From: Paenibacillus dendritiformis
GTDB lineage: Bacteria > Bacillota > Bacilli > Paenibacillales > Paenibacillaceae
Reading direction: 5' to 3'
NCBI RefSeq assembly: GCF_945605565.1
Contig: NZ_OX216966.1
Location: 3,030,001 to 3,094,000, forward strand
Length of the DNA: 64,000 nt
Within the stretch, counting starts at the first letter, position 1, and each line of letters starts with the position of its first letter. Both the position numbers and the translations under genes were made by a program. The notes beneath the pieces were generated by a model. That model was given only the letters and a program-made list of their open reading frames with translations. It was not told the origin of the DNA and made no database searches. Below, one piece after another: positions 53,791 through 62,632 of this stretch.

Positions 53791-56700
53791 ATGTTCTTAA
53801 AACGGTTAGAACTGGCGGGCTTTAAGTCGTTCGCGGACCGAACGGAGTTGGAGTTCGTTCAGGGAATTACCGGTGTCGTCGGCCCGAACGGCAGCGGCAA
53901 GAGTAATATATCCGACGCCATCCGCTGGGTGCTCGGCGAACAGAGCGCCAAATCGCTGCGGGGCGGCAAGATGGAAGATATTATCTTTGCGGGCAGCGAT
54001 GCGCGGAAGGCGGTGAACTTCGGGGAAGTCTCGCTGACGCTGGACAATAGTGACGAGACGCTCGGTCTGGACTTCCATGAAGTGACCGTCACCCGGCGCG
54101 TCCACCGCTCGGGGGACAGCGAATATTTTATCAACAAGCAGCCCTGCCGCTTGAAGGATATTACGGAGTTGTTCATGGATACGGGCATCGGCAAGGAAGC
54201 CTACTCCATTATCGGGCAAGGCCGGATAGAAGAGATTCTGAGTACGCGTTCCGAAGATCGGCGCGGTATTTTTGAGGAAGCGTCGGGCATTGTGAAGTAC
54301 AAGTCCCGCAAGCGGGATGCGAAGAAAAAGCTGGACGATACCGAGCAGAATCTGCTGCGCATTCACGATCTGGTCGTGGAGCTGGAAGATCAGATCGGAC
54401 CGCTCAAGGAGCAGTCCGAGAAGGCGCGACACTTCAAGCAGCTCAAGGAAATGCTCAAGACGAAGGAAATCGCCGTCTACGTTCATCAGATCGAGCAATT
54501 GCACACATCCTGGCAGCAGGCCAATGCGAAGCTGTCCGAGCTGAAGGAACGGGAGCTGGCGTTGTCCACGGTCGTAAGCGAGCATGATTCGAAGCTGGAA
54601 GTGCACCGGGTCGAGCTGCGCAAGCTGGAGGAAGAACTGGAGCGGCTGCAGGCGACGCTGCTGCATTACAGCGAGGAGTATGAGAAGTGCGAGGGCCAGG
54701 GCGAGGTGCTCCGCGAGCGCAAGCGCAACCTGGTCGCGAATGAGCAGCAGATGCGGGCCAGCCTGGCGACGACATCGGAGCGGATGCGGACGAAGCAGCT
54801 GGAGGTTCAGGCCGTCCGCGAGAAGCTGCTGTCGCTGGAGAGCGAACTCGTCGAGACGAAGGGGCTCATTCATGCGGAGGAGGCGCGGCTTGTCGGCGTA
54901 ACCGGCGGGACGAGCTCCGATGCGGAGGAGAGCTTGAAGGGCGAACTGCTCGACATTATGAACCAGATGGCCCAGCAGCGCAACGATATCCGCTATTACG
55001 ACCAGCAGAAGGAAGCGCTGGACAAGCGGCTTCACAAGATGAAGCAGGGCCGTACGAAGCGGGAGCAGGAGCAGGCCGATCTCCGCAAGCGGATGGAAGA
55101 TGCGAAGCGGCGTATGGAGACGATGGCCGAGGATCTCGCATACATACGGAACCGGTATTTGCAGGAGAGCGAGCAACTGAAGAAGGACGAGGCGCTGCTT
55201 GGCGAGACCGAGCAAGCGGCTCGCAAATGGCAGCAGCAAGCCGATGCGCTCGTCTCGCGCCGCGATACGATGAAGGAGCTGGCGAATGATTACGACGGCT
55301 TCATGCTCGGGGTCCGGGAGGTGCTCAAGGCGGCCCGGCGCAACAGCCTGCAGGGCGTTCACGGCGCGGTAGCCGAGCTGATCCGGGTGCCGGAAGAGCT
55401 GGAGACCGCGGTCGAGACCGCGCTTGGCGCCGCGCTGCAGCACATCGTCATGGAAAATGAAGCTGTATCCCGGACAGCGATTACGTTCCTGAAGCAGCGG
55501 CAGCTGGGACGGGCCACGTTCCTCCCGCTCGATGTCATCCGGAGCCGGACGATGAATGAGTCGGATCGCCGGGCTGTGGAAGGCGCCGAAGGATATATCG
55601 GAATCGCTGCCGATCTGGTGCGGAGCGACAAAGCCTATGCGAATGTGGTCGGAAGCCTGCTCGGCAATGTCGTGCTGGCGGAGACGCTGGAGGATGCGAA
55701 CCGGATTGCGGCCCGCCTGCAATATCGCTACCGCATCGTGACCCGCGAAGGCGACGTCGTCAATGCCGGCGGTTCCATGACCGGGGGCAGCCTGAACAAG
55801 AAGAACGCCAATCTGCTCGGGCGGAAGCGCCAGCTCGAACAGCTCGACGCCGATATCAAAGCGACGGACAAGCAGTTAGCGAAGCTGAACGAATCGGTTG
55901 CCGAGCTGAAGAAGCGGACGGCCGCGGCCGTCAAGCGGCTGGATGATCTGCGCGAGCAGGGAGAGAGCAAGCGAATCAGCGAGCAGCAACTGGCGAGCGA
56001 ACTGACCCAACTGGAGAAGGAGGAGCGCCAGCTGGCTGAATTGCTGGAGATGGAAGGCCAGGAGTTCGCCCATGCCGCCGAGGAAATGACGACGCTGGAG
56101 TCCGGGCGCAGAACGGCGGAGCTGCGGCTGTCTGAACTGAAGATCGAGGAGGATCGTCTTCACGTCGCCATCGAGACGGCTGAATCGGCGCGCAAGGCGA
56201 ACGAATCGGCCAAAGAGGAACTGCAAACTCAACTGACCGACATGAAGGTTCGCCAGGGCAAGCTGGAGCAGGAGACGTTCTCCCTTCAAGAGCGCTTGAA
56301 ACGGGTAGAGGAAGAGGCCCATGGCTATGAGCAGGAGTATACGCAGCTCACCCAGAGCTTGATTCAAGTGCAAATCGATCTGGAGACGGCCGAGCGCGAA
56401 GCGATGAAGCAGACGGAGGATCTGAACCATTTCGGTGTGAAGAAGCAGGAGGCCGGGAAGCAGATCGAGTTCAAGCGTGCGGATCGCGCCGCTTCCCTGG
56501 AGCGCTTGGAGATCGCCGAGAGCGATACGAAGGAGCAGCGCACCGAATTGAAGCAGGTGGAAGAGGCGATGCGGCAGACCGAGATCCAGGCGAACCGATT
56601 GGATGTGGAGCTCGACAATCTGCTGCGCAAGCTGAGCGACGAATACGAGATTAGCTTCGAGCTGGCGAAGCACCGCTATGCGATGCCGGACGATATTGAG

Positions 56701-57360
56701 GCGGCCCAGCAGGAAGTGCGCGACCTGAAGCGCCAAATCTCGGCCCTCGGAGAAGTCAATCTCGGAGCGATTGAAGAATACGAGCGAATCAATGAAAGAT
56801 ATCAATATTTGAGCGAGCAAAAAGACGATCTGATCGAAGCGAAAACGGCATTGTACCAAGTCATCCGCGAAATGGAAGACGAGATGTCGAAGCGGTTCAA
56901 GGCGACCTTTGATGAGATCCGTCAGCGGTTCGTTGTCGTCTTCGCCAAGCTGTTCGGCGGCGGACGCGCTGATCTGGTGCTGCTTGAGCCGGACAACATT
57001 TTGGAGACCGGCATCGATATCGTAGCCCAGCCTCCCGGCAAAAAGCTGCAAAATCTGCAGCTGCTGTCCGGCGGGGAACGCGCGCTGACGGCCATGGCGC
57101 TCTTATTCGCCATTCTGCATGTGAAGCCGGTGCCGTTCTGCGTGCTGGACGAGGTGGAGGCTGCGCTGGATGAAGCCAATGTGACACGGTTTGCCCAGTA
57201 TTTGCGCGAATTCGCGGAGGTGACGCAGTTCATCGTCGTTACACACCGCAAAGGCACGATGGAAGAGGCAGATGTGCTGTACGGCGTGACGATGGAGGAA
57301 GGCGGCGTATCCAAGCTGGTCTCCGTCAAGCTGGAAGATGAAGAAGCTATCATTGCATAA
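53791..57360 (+). CDS. smc: Chromosome segregation protein SMC
   Basis: A 1189-residue SMC ATPase. Walker A GPNGSGKS is at 31-38, and the first coiled coil is about 170-500. The hinge is about 510-680 ([26 protein letters not shown]), and the second coil is about 680-1030. The C-terminal head has signature [17 protein letters not shown] and Walker [16 protein letters not shown]. It compacts and segregates the chromosome with ScpAB. The length is normal. GAGGTGAATGAGGA precedes ATG 53791. Confidence 0.98.
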   Translation: MFLKRLELAGFKSFADRTELEFVQGITGVVGPNGSGKSNISDAIRWVLGEQSAKSLRGGKMEDIIFAGSDARKAVNFGEVSLTLDNSDETLGLDFHEVTVTRRVHRSGDSEYFINKQPCRLKDITELFMDTGIGKEAYSIIGQGRIEEILSTRSEDRRGIFEEASGIVKYKSRKRDAKKKLDDTEQNLLRIHDLVVELEDQIGPLKEQSEKARHFKQLKEMLKTKEIAVYVHQIEQLHTSWQQANAKLSELKERELALSTVVSEHDSKLEVHRVELRKLEEELERLQATLLHYSEEYEKCEGQGEVLRERKRNLVANEQQMRASLATTSERMRTKQLEVQAVREKLLSLESELVETKGLIHAEEARLVGVTGGTSSDAEESLKGELLDIMNQMAQQRNDIRYYDQQKEALDKRLHKMKQGRTKREQEQADLRKRMEDAKRRMETMAEDLAYIRNRYLQESEQLKKDEALLGETEQAARKWQQQADALVSRRDTMKELANDYDGFMLGVREVLKAARRNSLQGVHGAVAELIRVPEELETAVETALGAALQHIVMENEAVSRTAITFLKQRQLGRATFLPLDVIRSRTMNESDRRAVEGAEGYIGIAADLVRSDKAYANVVGSLLGNVVLAETLEDANRIAARLQYRYRIVTREGDVVNAGGSMTGGSLNKKNANLLGRKRQLEQLDADIKATDKQLAKLNESVAELKKRTAAAVKRLDDLREQGESKRISEQQLASELTQLEKEERQLAELLEMEGQEFAHAAEEMTTLESGRRTAELRLSELKIEEDRLHVAIETAESARKANESAKEELQTQLTDMKVRQGKLEQETFSLQERLKRVEEEAHGYEQEYTQLTQSLIQVQIDLETAEREAMKQTEDLNHFGVKKQEAGKQIEFKRADRAASLERLEIAESDTKEQRTELKQVEEAMRQTEIQANRLDVELDNLLRKLSDEYEISFELAKHRYAMPDDIEAAQQEVRDLKRQISALGEVNLGAIEEYERINERYQYLSEQKDDLIEAKTALYQVIREMEDEMSKRFKATFDEIRQRFVVVFAKLFGGGRADLVLLEPDNILETGIDIVAQPPGKKLQNLQLLSGGERALTAMALLFAILHVKPVPFCVLDEVEAALDEANVTRFAQYLREFAEVTQFIVVTHRKGTMEEADVLYGVTMEEGGVSKLVSVKLEDEEAIIA

Positions 57361-57374
57361 GGAGCGGGGGAGCT

Positions 57375-58385
57375 ATGAGTTTTTTCAAAAAATTGAAGGA
57401 AAGCATCGCATCCAAGACCGAATCGGTTACGAATAAGTTCAAGGAAGGCTTGGAGAAGACGCGCAAAGGATTGGTCGAGAAAGTCTCGGATCTCATTACG
57501 CGGCGCAAAAAAATTGACGAAGCGTTCTATGAAGAGCTGGAAGAGATTCTGATCGGGGCGGACGTGGGCGTTACGACCGTCATGAACCTGATTGACGATC
57601 TGCGTGTCGAAGTGCGCCAGCGCAAAATCGAGGACGCAGCGGAACTGCAGCCCGTGCTGTCGGAGAAGCTGGTCGATCTGCTGCGCGGCGACGAATCGAA
57701 CAAGCTGACGATGAATCCGAACGGAATGACCGTCATTCTGTTCGTCGGGGTGAACGGCGTCGGCAAGACGACGACGATTGGGAAGCTGGCCTACCGCTTC
57801 AAGCAGGAAGGCAAGTCCGTGCTGCTTGCGGCGGGAGATACGTTCCGCGCTGGAGCGATTGAGCAGCTGGAAGTATGGGGACAGCGCGTTGGCGTAGATG
57901 TCATCAAGCAGCAGGCCGGTTCGGATCCGGCTGCGGTCATGTATGACGCCGTGCAGGCCGCGAAGCAGCGCAATGTCGATGTGCTGCTGTGCGATACCGC
58001 AGGCCGTCTCCAGAATAAGACGAACCTAATGGAAGAGCTGAACAAAATTTTCCGCGTCATCCGCCGCGAGATTCCGGATGCGCCGCATGAAGTGCTTATG
58101 GTCCTCGATGCGACGACAGGCCAGAACGCGCTCAGCCAGGCGAAGCTGTTCGGAGAGAAGAGCGGCGTCACCGGCCTCGTGCTCACGAAGCTGGACGGAA
58201 CCGCCAAGGGCGGCATCGTCATCGCCATCCGCCAGGAGCTGAGCCTGCCGGTCAAGCTCGTCGGCTTGGGCGAGAAAATGGAGGATCTGCAGGAATTCGA
58301 TTCCGAGCAGTTCGTTCACGCCCTGTTCGCCGGTCTGATCCAGGAGGCAGAAGAGCAAGAGGCGGAGGAACAGCAACAATCATGA
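57375..58385 (+). CDS. ftsY: Signal recognition particle receptor FtsY
   Basis: A 336-residue SRP GTPase. A short charged N-terminal region is followed by the N domain (about 20-110) and the G domain. The G domain has GVNGVGKTTTIGKLA, AAGDTFRAGAIEQLE, DTAGRLQNK, TKLDGTAKGG and GLGEKMEDLQEF. It brings SRP-ribosome complexes to the membrane. The C-terminus ends in a short Glu/Gln-rich tail. A terminator follows. Confidence 0.98.
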   Translation: MSFFKKLKESIASKTESVTNKFKEGLEKTRKGLVEKVSDLITRRKKIDEAFYEELEEILIGADVGVTTVMNLIDDLRVEVRQRKIEDAAELQPVLSEKLVDLLRGDESNKLTMNPNGMTVILFVGVNGVGKTTTIGKLAYRFKQEGKSVLLAAGDTFRAGAIEQLEVWGQRVGVDVIKQQAGSDPAAVMYDAVQAAKQRNVDVLLCDTAGRLQNKTNLMEELNKIFRVIRREIPDAPHEVLMVLDATTGQNALSQAKLFGEKSGVTGLVLTKLDGTAKGGIVIAIRQELSLPVKLVGLGEKMEDLQEFDSEQFVHALFAGLIQEAEEQEAEEQQQS

Positions 58386-58432
58386 TACGAGCATCGAGCA
58401 TCATGCATCCAGCTCAAAATAAAGCGATTCAG

Positions 58433-58460
58433 AAGACGTCCCGGTAAGGGGCGTCTTTTT
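58433..58460 (+). terminator. Terminator after ftsY
   Basis: AAGACGTCCC (58433-58442) pairs with GGGGCGTCTT (58448-58457) around GGTAA, followed by five T. Confidence 0.9.
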
Positions 58461-58524
58461 GTGCATCTACAACTGGTGATCGTAAACTGTCTACCCGCAT
58501 ACGCACATTTTTCTCGCCACATAC

Positions 58525-59050
58525 GGGGACTCCCCCGATAGGTCAGAAACGGTATATGTGTGTTACGCCGCTTATGCTGACTGTTCCATTTGTTCAGGAA
58601 AGGTCTACGTGTTATGCCACTTACGTGCACTCTCCCGATCGGTCAGGAATGGTAAACGTGTCACACTACTTACGTGCACTCTCCCAATCGGTCAGGAATG
58701 GTAAACGTGTCACACTACTTACGCGCACTCTCCCAATCGGTCAGTAACGGTAAATGTGTGTTACGCCACATACGTGCACTCTCCCAATGGGTCAGGAATG
58801 GTAAATGTATTACGCTACTTACGTGCACTCTCCCAATGGGTCAGGAACGGTAAATGTGTCACGCCACATACGTGCACTCTCCCAATGGGTCAGGAACGGT
58901 AAATGTGTCACGCCACATACGTGCACTCTCCCAATGGGTCAGGAGCGGTACATGTGTTACGCCGCTTATGCGCACTTTCCCAATGGGTCAGGAACGGTAC
59001 ATGTGTGTTAAGCCGCTTATGATCACTATCCCATTTGTTCAGGAAAAGTC
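58525..59050. repeat. Tandem array of ~49-bp units (about 11 degenerate copies)
   Basis: The unit is AATGGGTCAGGAACGGTAAA then TGTGTCACGCCACATACGTG and CACTCTCCC (49 bases). Central copies (about 58790-58960) are almost identical. Outer copies diverge at both ends, with GTTCAGGAAA(A)G variants near 58590 and 59036. Recognisable TCAG cores occur every ~49 bases. The period is not a multiple of three, so short open frames across it change reading frame from unit to unit and are not coding. Confidence 0.9.
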
Positions 59051-59099
59051 AGGGTATCTAGCCGTTTACGAGCCTTTCCAAGTCCTAACTCAAAGTCAA

Positions 59100-59460
59100 A
59101 TGAGCAGCCGTGGGCGGAAATCTGAGCCGAGGGAGATTGCTTCAATGAATATCCGAATGGGCTAACCTGACTCGATGGGAGAATGATGAAAAGAACATAG
59201 AGGTAGGAACTGCTCAGAAGGCAGGACGTTGAAATGAGCAGCTGAGGGTCGAATCTGAGCCAAAAGGAGATTGCTTCAATGAATATCCGAATGGGCTAAC
59301 CTGACTCGATGGGAGAATGATGAAAAGAACAATAGAGGTAGGGAAAGAACAATAGAGGTAAGGAACTGCTCAGAAGGCAATACGTAGAAATGAGCAGCCG
59401 TGGGTGGAATCTGAGCCAAAGGGAGATTGCCTGGAAGGATATCTGAAGGGGCAGATAATG
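59100..59460. repeat. Second tandem repeat, ~134-156 bp units (about 2.4 copies)
   Basis: Units start at 59100, 59234 and 59390 with ATGAGCAGC. They share ATCTGAGCC, GGAGATTGCTTCAATGAATA, TCCGAATGGGCTAACCTGAC and GAATGATGAAAAGAACA. The third copy is partial. The second is longer by 22 bases because GAACAATAGAGGTA is itself doubled. It is unrelated to the 49-bp array just upstream. No gene is supportable within 58461-59537. Confidence 0.88.
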
Positions 59461-59537
59461 CTGCAAATTTGTAAGATTGGTTGGACGAAAGGTGGAATAT
59501 GTTGTGATATGATGGGGGGTGAGAATGAGGAAAGCTG

Positions 59538-61760
59538 GTGCTGGCATTGAGAATATTTCGTGGTCTTGTCAATCTCATTATTATTATATTAGTTTGGGCG
59601 ATCCTTAAGAATATCTGGGAGCCTGCTGCTTATATATTTGTGCCATTGCTTGCAATTGTGATGTTCTCCGGGCTGAACAACAAAGCGGAGCAGGAGAACG
59701 AAACAGGCCGGCACGATGAGCAGGGGGAAGCTCTGACTGAATGGGACGGTCATGATAATGATCAAGATGAGTATGAAGAAAATGAGTACGATGAGGATGA
59801 TGATGAAGAGGACGAAGAAGACGAGGAGTATGATGAACTGGTCGAGGATGCTGCGGTCATCGTAGCTCAGGCAGGCTATGCTTCCTCGGAGCTGTTGGAG
59901 GCCGAGCTTGACATCGATGAGGAAGATGCCGAGTACATATTGAATGAATTGGAGGAGTATGGAGTTGTTGATGAAGCTTCAAGCGACAGTTCTGTACGGA
60001 AGGTGCTCCTGACGCCGGAGGGAGTTAAGGCGCTGGTGAACTCCTGGCATGAGTATGAAGATGATGAAGACGAAGATGAAGCTGACGACGGAGACGACGA
60101 GGACGAGGCTGGTTGGCATAGCTTGAGAGATGAACGGGTGAAGAATGCGGGATCGGTTGTGGTGGGCGCGGGTTATGCCTCGGCGGATCTGCTGCAGTTC
60201 CACCTTGCTGTCGACAGGGATCAGGCGATCGAATTGCTTCAAATTTTGGAAGCTTGCCATATCGTTGGTGCAGCAGAGGGACATCGCACCGAACGAAGCG
60301 TGCTCGTGACTCCTGCGTGGCTGGATAGAGTAAGCCGGGAACTATCTGAGGAAATAGTAGCTGAGACTGAGAATGGGCTAGAAGGTTTGCTTCAGCAACT
60401 GGACGCTCTTCATGGCATGGAGGCGGCCAAGCAATATGTCCGACAGTTGGTTGATGTGCTGTCAGAGATGAAGGAGCGGGAAGACCTCGGGTTCGATACC
60501 TATGAACTGCGAATGAATATGATTTTTGCCGGCCTGCCGGGCATGGGACAGATGACGATCGCGCGTATTGTCGGCAAATTATTATATGAGATCGACATTC
60601 TCTACGAGGGGGAGGTTGTGGAGGTCCCTTTCTGCGAACTGCTAGGGTCAGATCCGTTCGCAATCTCTACAAAGGTCAACGATGCTCTTGACGAGGCTTC
60701 CGGCAATGTTGTCGTCATTCCTGATTTGTACCGGCTGTCTGAGCCGGGTGCGCCGGAACAAGGCAGTGAGGCGATCCATTCGCTGTTAAGCTATCTGGAT
60801 CAGTGCAACGAGGATATCGTTGTCATTTTGATCGGGCCGCCGAACAAGCTAAATAGCTTACTGGACAAATATATCGGAATCCGGGCCTTTTTCCCGTACT
60901 TGATTCCGTTCTTGCGAACGGCGACGCCATCAGGTAAGGATCTTTCGGATGTGGCGGCCGATCGCTCTCATCAGTTCGAACGCTCTTCCTTCCCTACGGA
61001 ACAAATTGTGCCTGAAATACTGCCTTCAGCCACACCGCCATGGGAGCATGCGGAACCGGAGGCTGTTGCTCCGCAATCCGAACCGGTTCAGCAGAACGAG
61101 GAAAGAATTGAACTGGATGTGGTTCAGGAGATTGGGGAGAGACTTGAGCAGAATGGGGTTCAGCATAATGTGGAGAAAAATGAACCGAATATGGTTCAGG
61201 CAGAACCGTTCGACTGGGAGGCGGAGCTGAGCCGTAGCGAAGAACTGCACGATCAGCGCGCCACGCTGGCTGAATGGGCGGAGCAGCTCCATGCCTATCG
61301 CGAGCGGAAGACCAAAGGCATATATGCGGATACTCCTTCGGCCTGCTTCGTGTTCAAGGGAGGCGCCGAGTCGGGAAGATCATCACTGGCTCATTGGCTG
61401 GCCGGGCTGTATAAGCATTATGGTATCGTAGCCCGCGGACATGTCGTAAATACGGAGCTGCAGAACGTACGGTCGGTGCAGGAGCTTCATGATCAGCTGC
61501 AGAACAGTCTGCAGCAAGCGGAGGGCGGATTGCTTGTCGTCCGTATTCATGAACTGTGCTCGGCCCCCGAGCGGGTACAAGCGGAGCGGGCGGTGGCGGA
61601 TGCGCTGATGAAGGCGACGGATAAGATGAATGCGGACAAGGTCATCGTCATTGAAGGGCCGGAAGAAGAAGTGAAGGCATTCCTCGATGTCAGCTCGGTG
61701 CTGCGTATGCGGTTTTCCAAGCAAATCGATTTGAATCGGATTCCCGCCGAAAAGGCTTAA
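59538..61760 (+). CDS. Membrane protein with two FtsK-gamma-like winged helices and two degenerate AAA-like domains
   Basis: A 740-residue protein of no known name. It has a hydrophobic N-terminus (about 6-46, probably two spans) and an acidic low-complexity linker (about 60-98). A winged-helix-like domain at about 98-160 (VIVAQAGYASSELLEAELDI) is followed by a second acidic linker and a second winged helix at about 200-262 (GYASADLLQFHLAVDRDQA, ending ERSVLVTP). Both resemble the DNA-reading gamma domain of FtsK. A CbxX/SpoVK-like ATPase domain follows with P-loop GLPGMGQM at 332-339 (Gln338 for Lys). After a Gln/Glu-rich linker comes another P-loop-like GGAESGRSS at 608-616 (Arg614 for Lys). 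The start is GTG 59538 after GAGGAAAG. It lies between ftsY and a bpsA homologue, where this gene order is not usually interrupted by such a protein. Function unknown. Confidence 0.8.
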   Translation: MLALRIFRGLVNLIIIILVWAILKNIWEPAAYIFVPLLAIVMFSGLNNKAEQENETGRHDEQGEALTEWDGHDNDQDEYEENEYDEDDDEEDEEDEEYDELVEDAAVIVAQAGYASSELLEAELDIDEEDAEYILNELEEYGVVDEASSDSSVRKVLLTPEGVKALVNSWHEYEDDEDEDEADDGDDEDEAGWHSLRDERVKNAGSVVVGAGYASADLLQFHLAVDRDQAIELLQILEACHIVGAAEGHRTERSVLVTPAWLDRVSRELSEEIVAETENGLEGLLQQLDALHGMEAAKQYVRQLVDVLSEMKEREDLGFDTYELRMNMIFAGLPGMGQMTIARIVGKLLYEIDILYEGEVVEVPFCELLGSDPFAISTKVNDALDEASGNVVVIPDLYRLSEPGAPEQGSEAIHSLLSYLDQCNEDIVVILIGPPNKLNSLLDKYIGIRAFFPYLIPFLRTATPSGKDLSDVAADRSHQFERSSFPTEQIVPEILPSATPPWEHAEPEAVAPQSEPVQQNEERIELDVVQEIGERLEQNGVQHNVEKNEPNMVQAEPFDWEAELSRSEELHDQRATLAEWAEQLHAYRERKTKGIYADTPSACFVFKGGAESGRSSLAHWLAGLYKHYGIVARGHVVNTELQNVRSVQELHDQLQNSLQQAEGGLLVVRIHELCSAPERVQAERAVADALMKATDKMNADKVIVIEGPEEEVKAFLDVSSVLRMRFSKQIDLNRIPAEKA

Positions 61761-62012
61761 CAATCGCATTCTGCGAAAAGAGGAATGAAGAGCCGTTGAG
61801 GATAACTGATAATGCAGCCGTTGGCGGAGCCTATTCATATATGTCTAGCAACGGGACGGCATGGTCCAAACGTACTTTCCGTCCAAGGGATGAACTTGCA
61901 AAAGGTGATCTGGACCGGGACCGATCTGCCTGGCTCAGGGGAAGACGGATTGCTGGCAAGGATCAAGCCAAAGAAAAAGTGAGCCTTGCTTCCTGCGCGC
62001 CAGCATGCTGCC

Positions 62013-62058
62013 ATAAGATGCCTGCCGTCTGCTCATCATCGGCGGGCGGGCGTCTTAT
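62013..62058. terminator. Hairpin, possible terminator of the gene at 59538
   Basis: ATAAGATGCCTGCC (62013-62026) pairs with GGCGGGCGTCTTAT (62045-62058) with two G-T pairs. It is 250 bases past the stop and has no T-run. Confidence 0.35.
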
Positions 62059-62139
62059 GCTTCAAACGCTTGATATTCGCTTCCTAATCTTGTATGATAA
62101 GGGTACCTTATAGGAATGGGGAGCTTTTGATGTCGGTGT

Positions 62140-62261
62140 TTTGTTCTTAACCAACCCAATTGGATAGCGTGAATTCCATCGTGTCCATGTCGCAACAGAG
62201 CCGAACTGTGGCGTCTGTTTGTGATGCGCGAATGGAATGTCTCACACGTGTTAAGAACAAA
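62140..62261. repeat. 122-bp hairpin element with 12-bp terminal inverted repeats (MITE-like)
   Basis: TTTGTTCTTAAC (62140-62151) and GTTAAGAACAAA (62250-62261) are perfect inverted ends. Inside, ATTCCAT (62173) and ATGGAAT (62232) also pair. A TGAATTCCATCG block from the left half recurs directly at about 62274. No target duplication is evident. Confidence 0.5.
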
Positions 62262-62332
62262 GGCCATCCACGTTGAATTCCATCGATTGCGATCAGCCGT
62301 GCTCTTGAGCGCGGCTTTTGTTGTGCACGGAC

Positions 62333-62383
62333 CAGCCGCCGGCTTGCCCAGGATCCGGGAACGATCCTGGGCAGGGCGGCGGC
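62333..62383. other. Strong GC-rich hairpin, possible structured RNA
   Basis: TGCCCAGGATC (62345-62355) pairs perfectly with GATCCTGGGCA (62363-62373), flanked by GCCGCC/GGCGGC. Further small stems (CCTGCAGG, CCTGCCGCATCCGGCAG) follow up to a terminator at 62530-62569. The remaining gap 61761-62632 shows no supportable protein gene. Confidence 0.4.
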
Positions 62384-62529
62384 CCGGGCGCGGTGCAGCC
62401 TGCAGGGACGACGCCTGCAACTGGGCGACAGGCTGGAAGTCCTGCCGCATCCGGCAGATTCCGCATGCTCGGGCGAGGCGCATTCCGTTGAGCAGGCTGC
62501 CGACCAGCAACGATCGCTACGAAGATGAC

Positions 62530-62569
62530 AGGGCAGAAGATGGACGTATGTTCATGTTCTGCCCTTTTT
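62530..62569 (+). terminator. Terminator upstream of the second bpsA homologue
   Basis: AGGGCAGAA (62530-62538) pairs with TTCTGCCCT (62557-62565), followed by TTTT. No protein gene precedes it within 770 bases, so it ends either a long 3' region or an untranslated RNA. Confidence 0.75.
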
Positions 62570-62632
62570 GGCGTTGAAGCTGTCATGGCCTTGTTCTATC
62601 TTATTAATAGATGAAACGAGGTAGAATTTTCC

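Noticed and set aside
58525..59050. A CRISPR array
   Set aside because: The units are directly adjacent and similar over their full length, with no unique spacers and no cas genes in the window.
58556..59165. Short open frames with repeating peptides (VHSPNGSGTVN-type) across the 49-bp array
   Set aside because: The repeat period is not divisible by three, so the peptide pattern arises in several frames. No start signal is present.
61796..62113. A 105-residue plus-strand frame after the pseudo-AAA gene
   Set aside because: It starts at TTG without a ribosome site, is of random composition, and spans a hairpin.
62055..62510. A 151-residue minus-strand frame in the gap before bpsA
   Set aside because: It reads through the MITE-like element and GC-rich hairpins, lacks a ribosome site and shows no recognisable domain.
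62300..62569. RNase P RNA, tmRNA or SRP RNA
   Set aside because: The hallmark conserved blocks of these RNAs (for example the GAGGAAAGTCC of RNase P and the CCA-type tmRNA end) are absent.
62293..62586. A minus-strand frame starting MTASTPKRAEHEHTS
   Set aside because: It runs across the terminator hairpin and is Pro/Ala-rich in the manner of GC-rich antisense frames.
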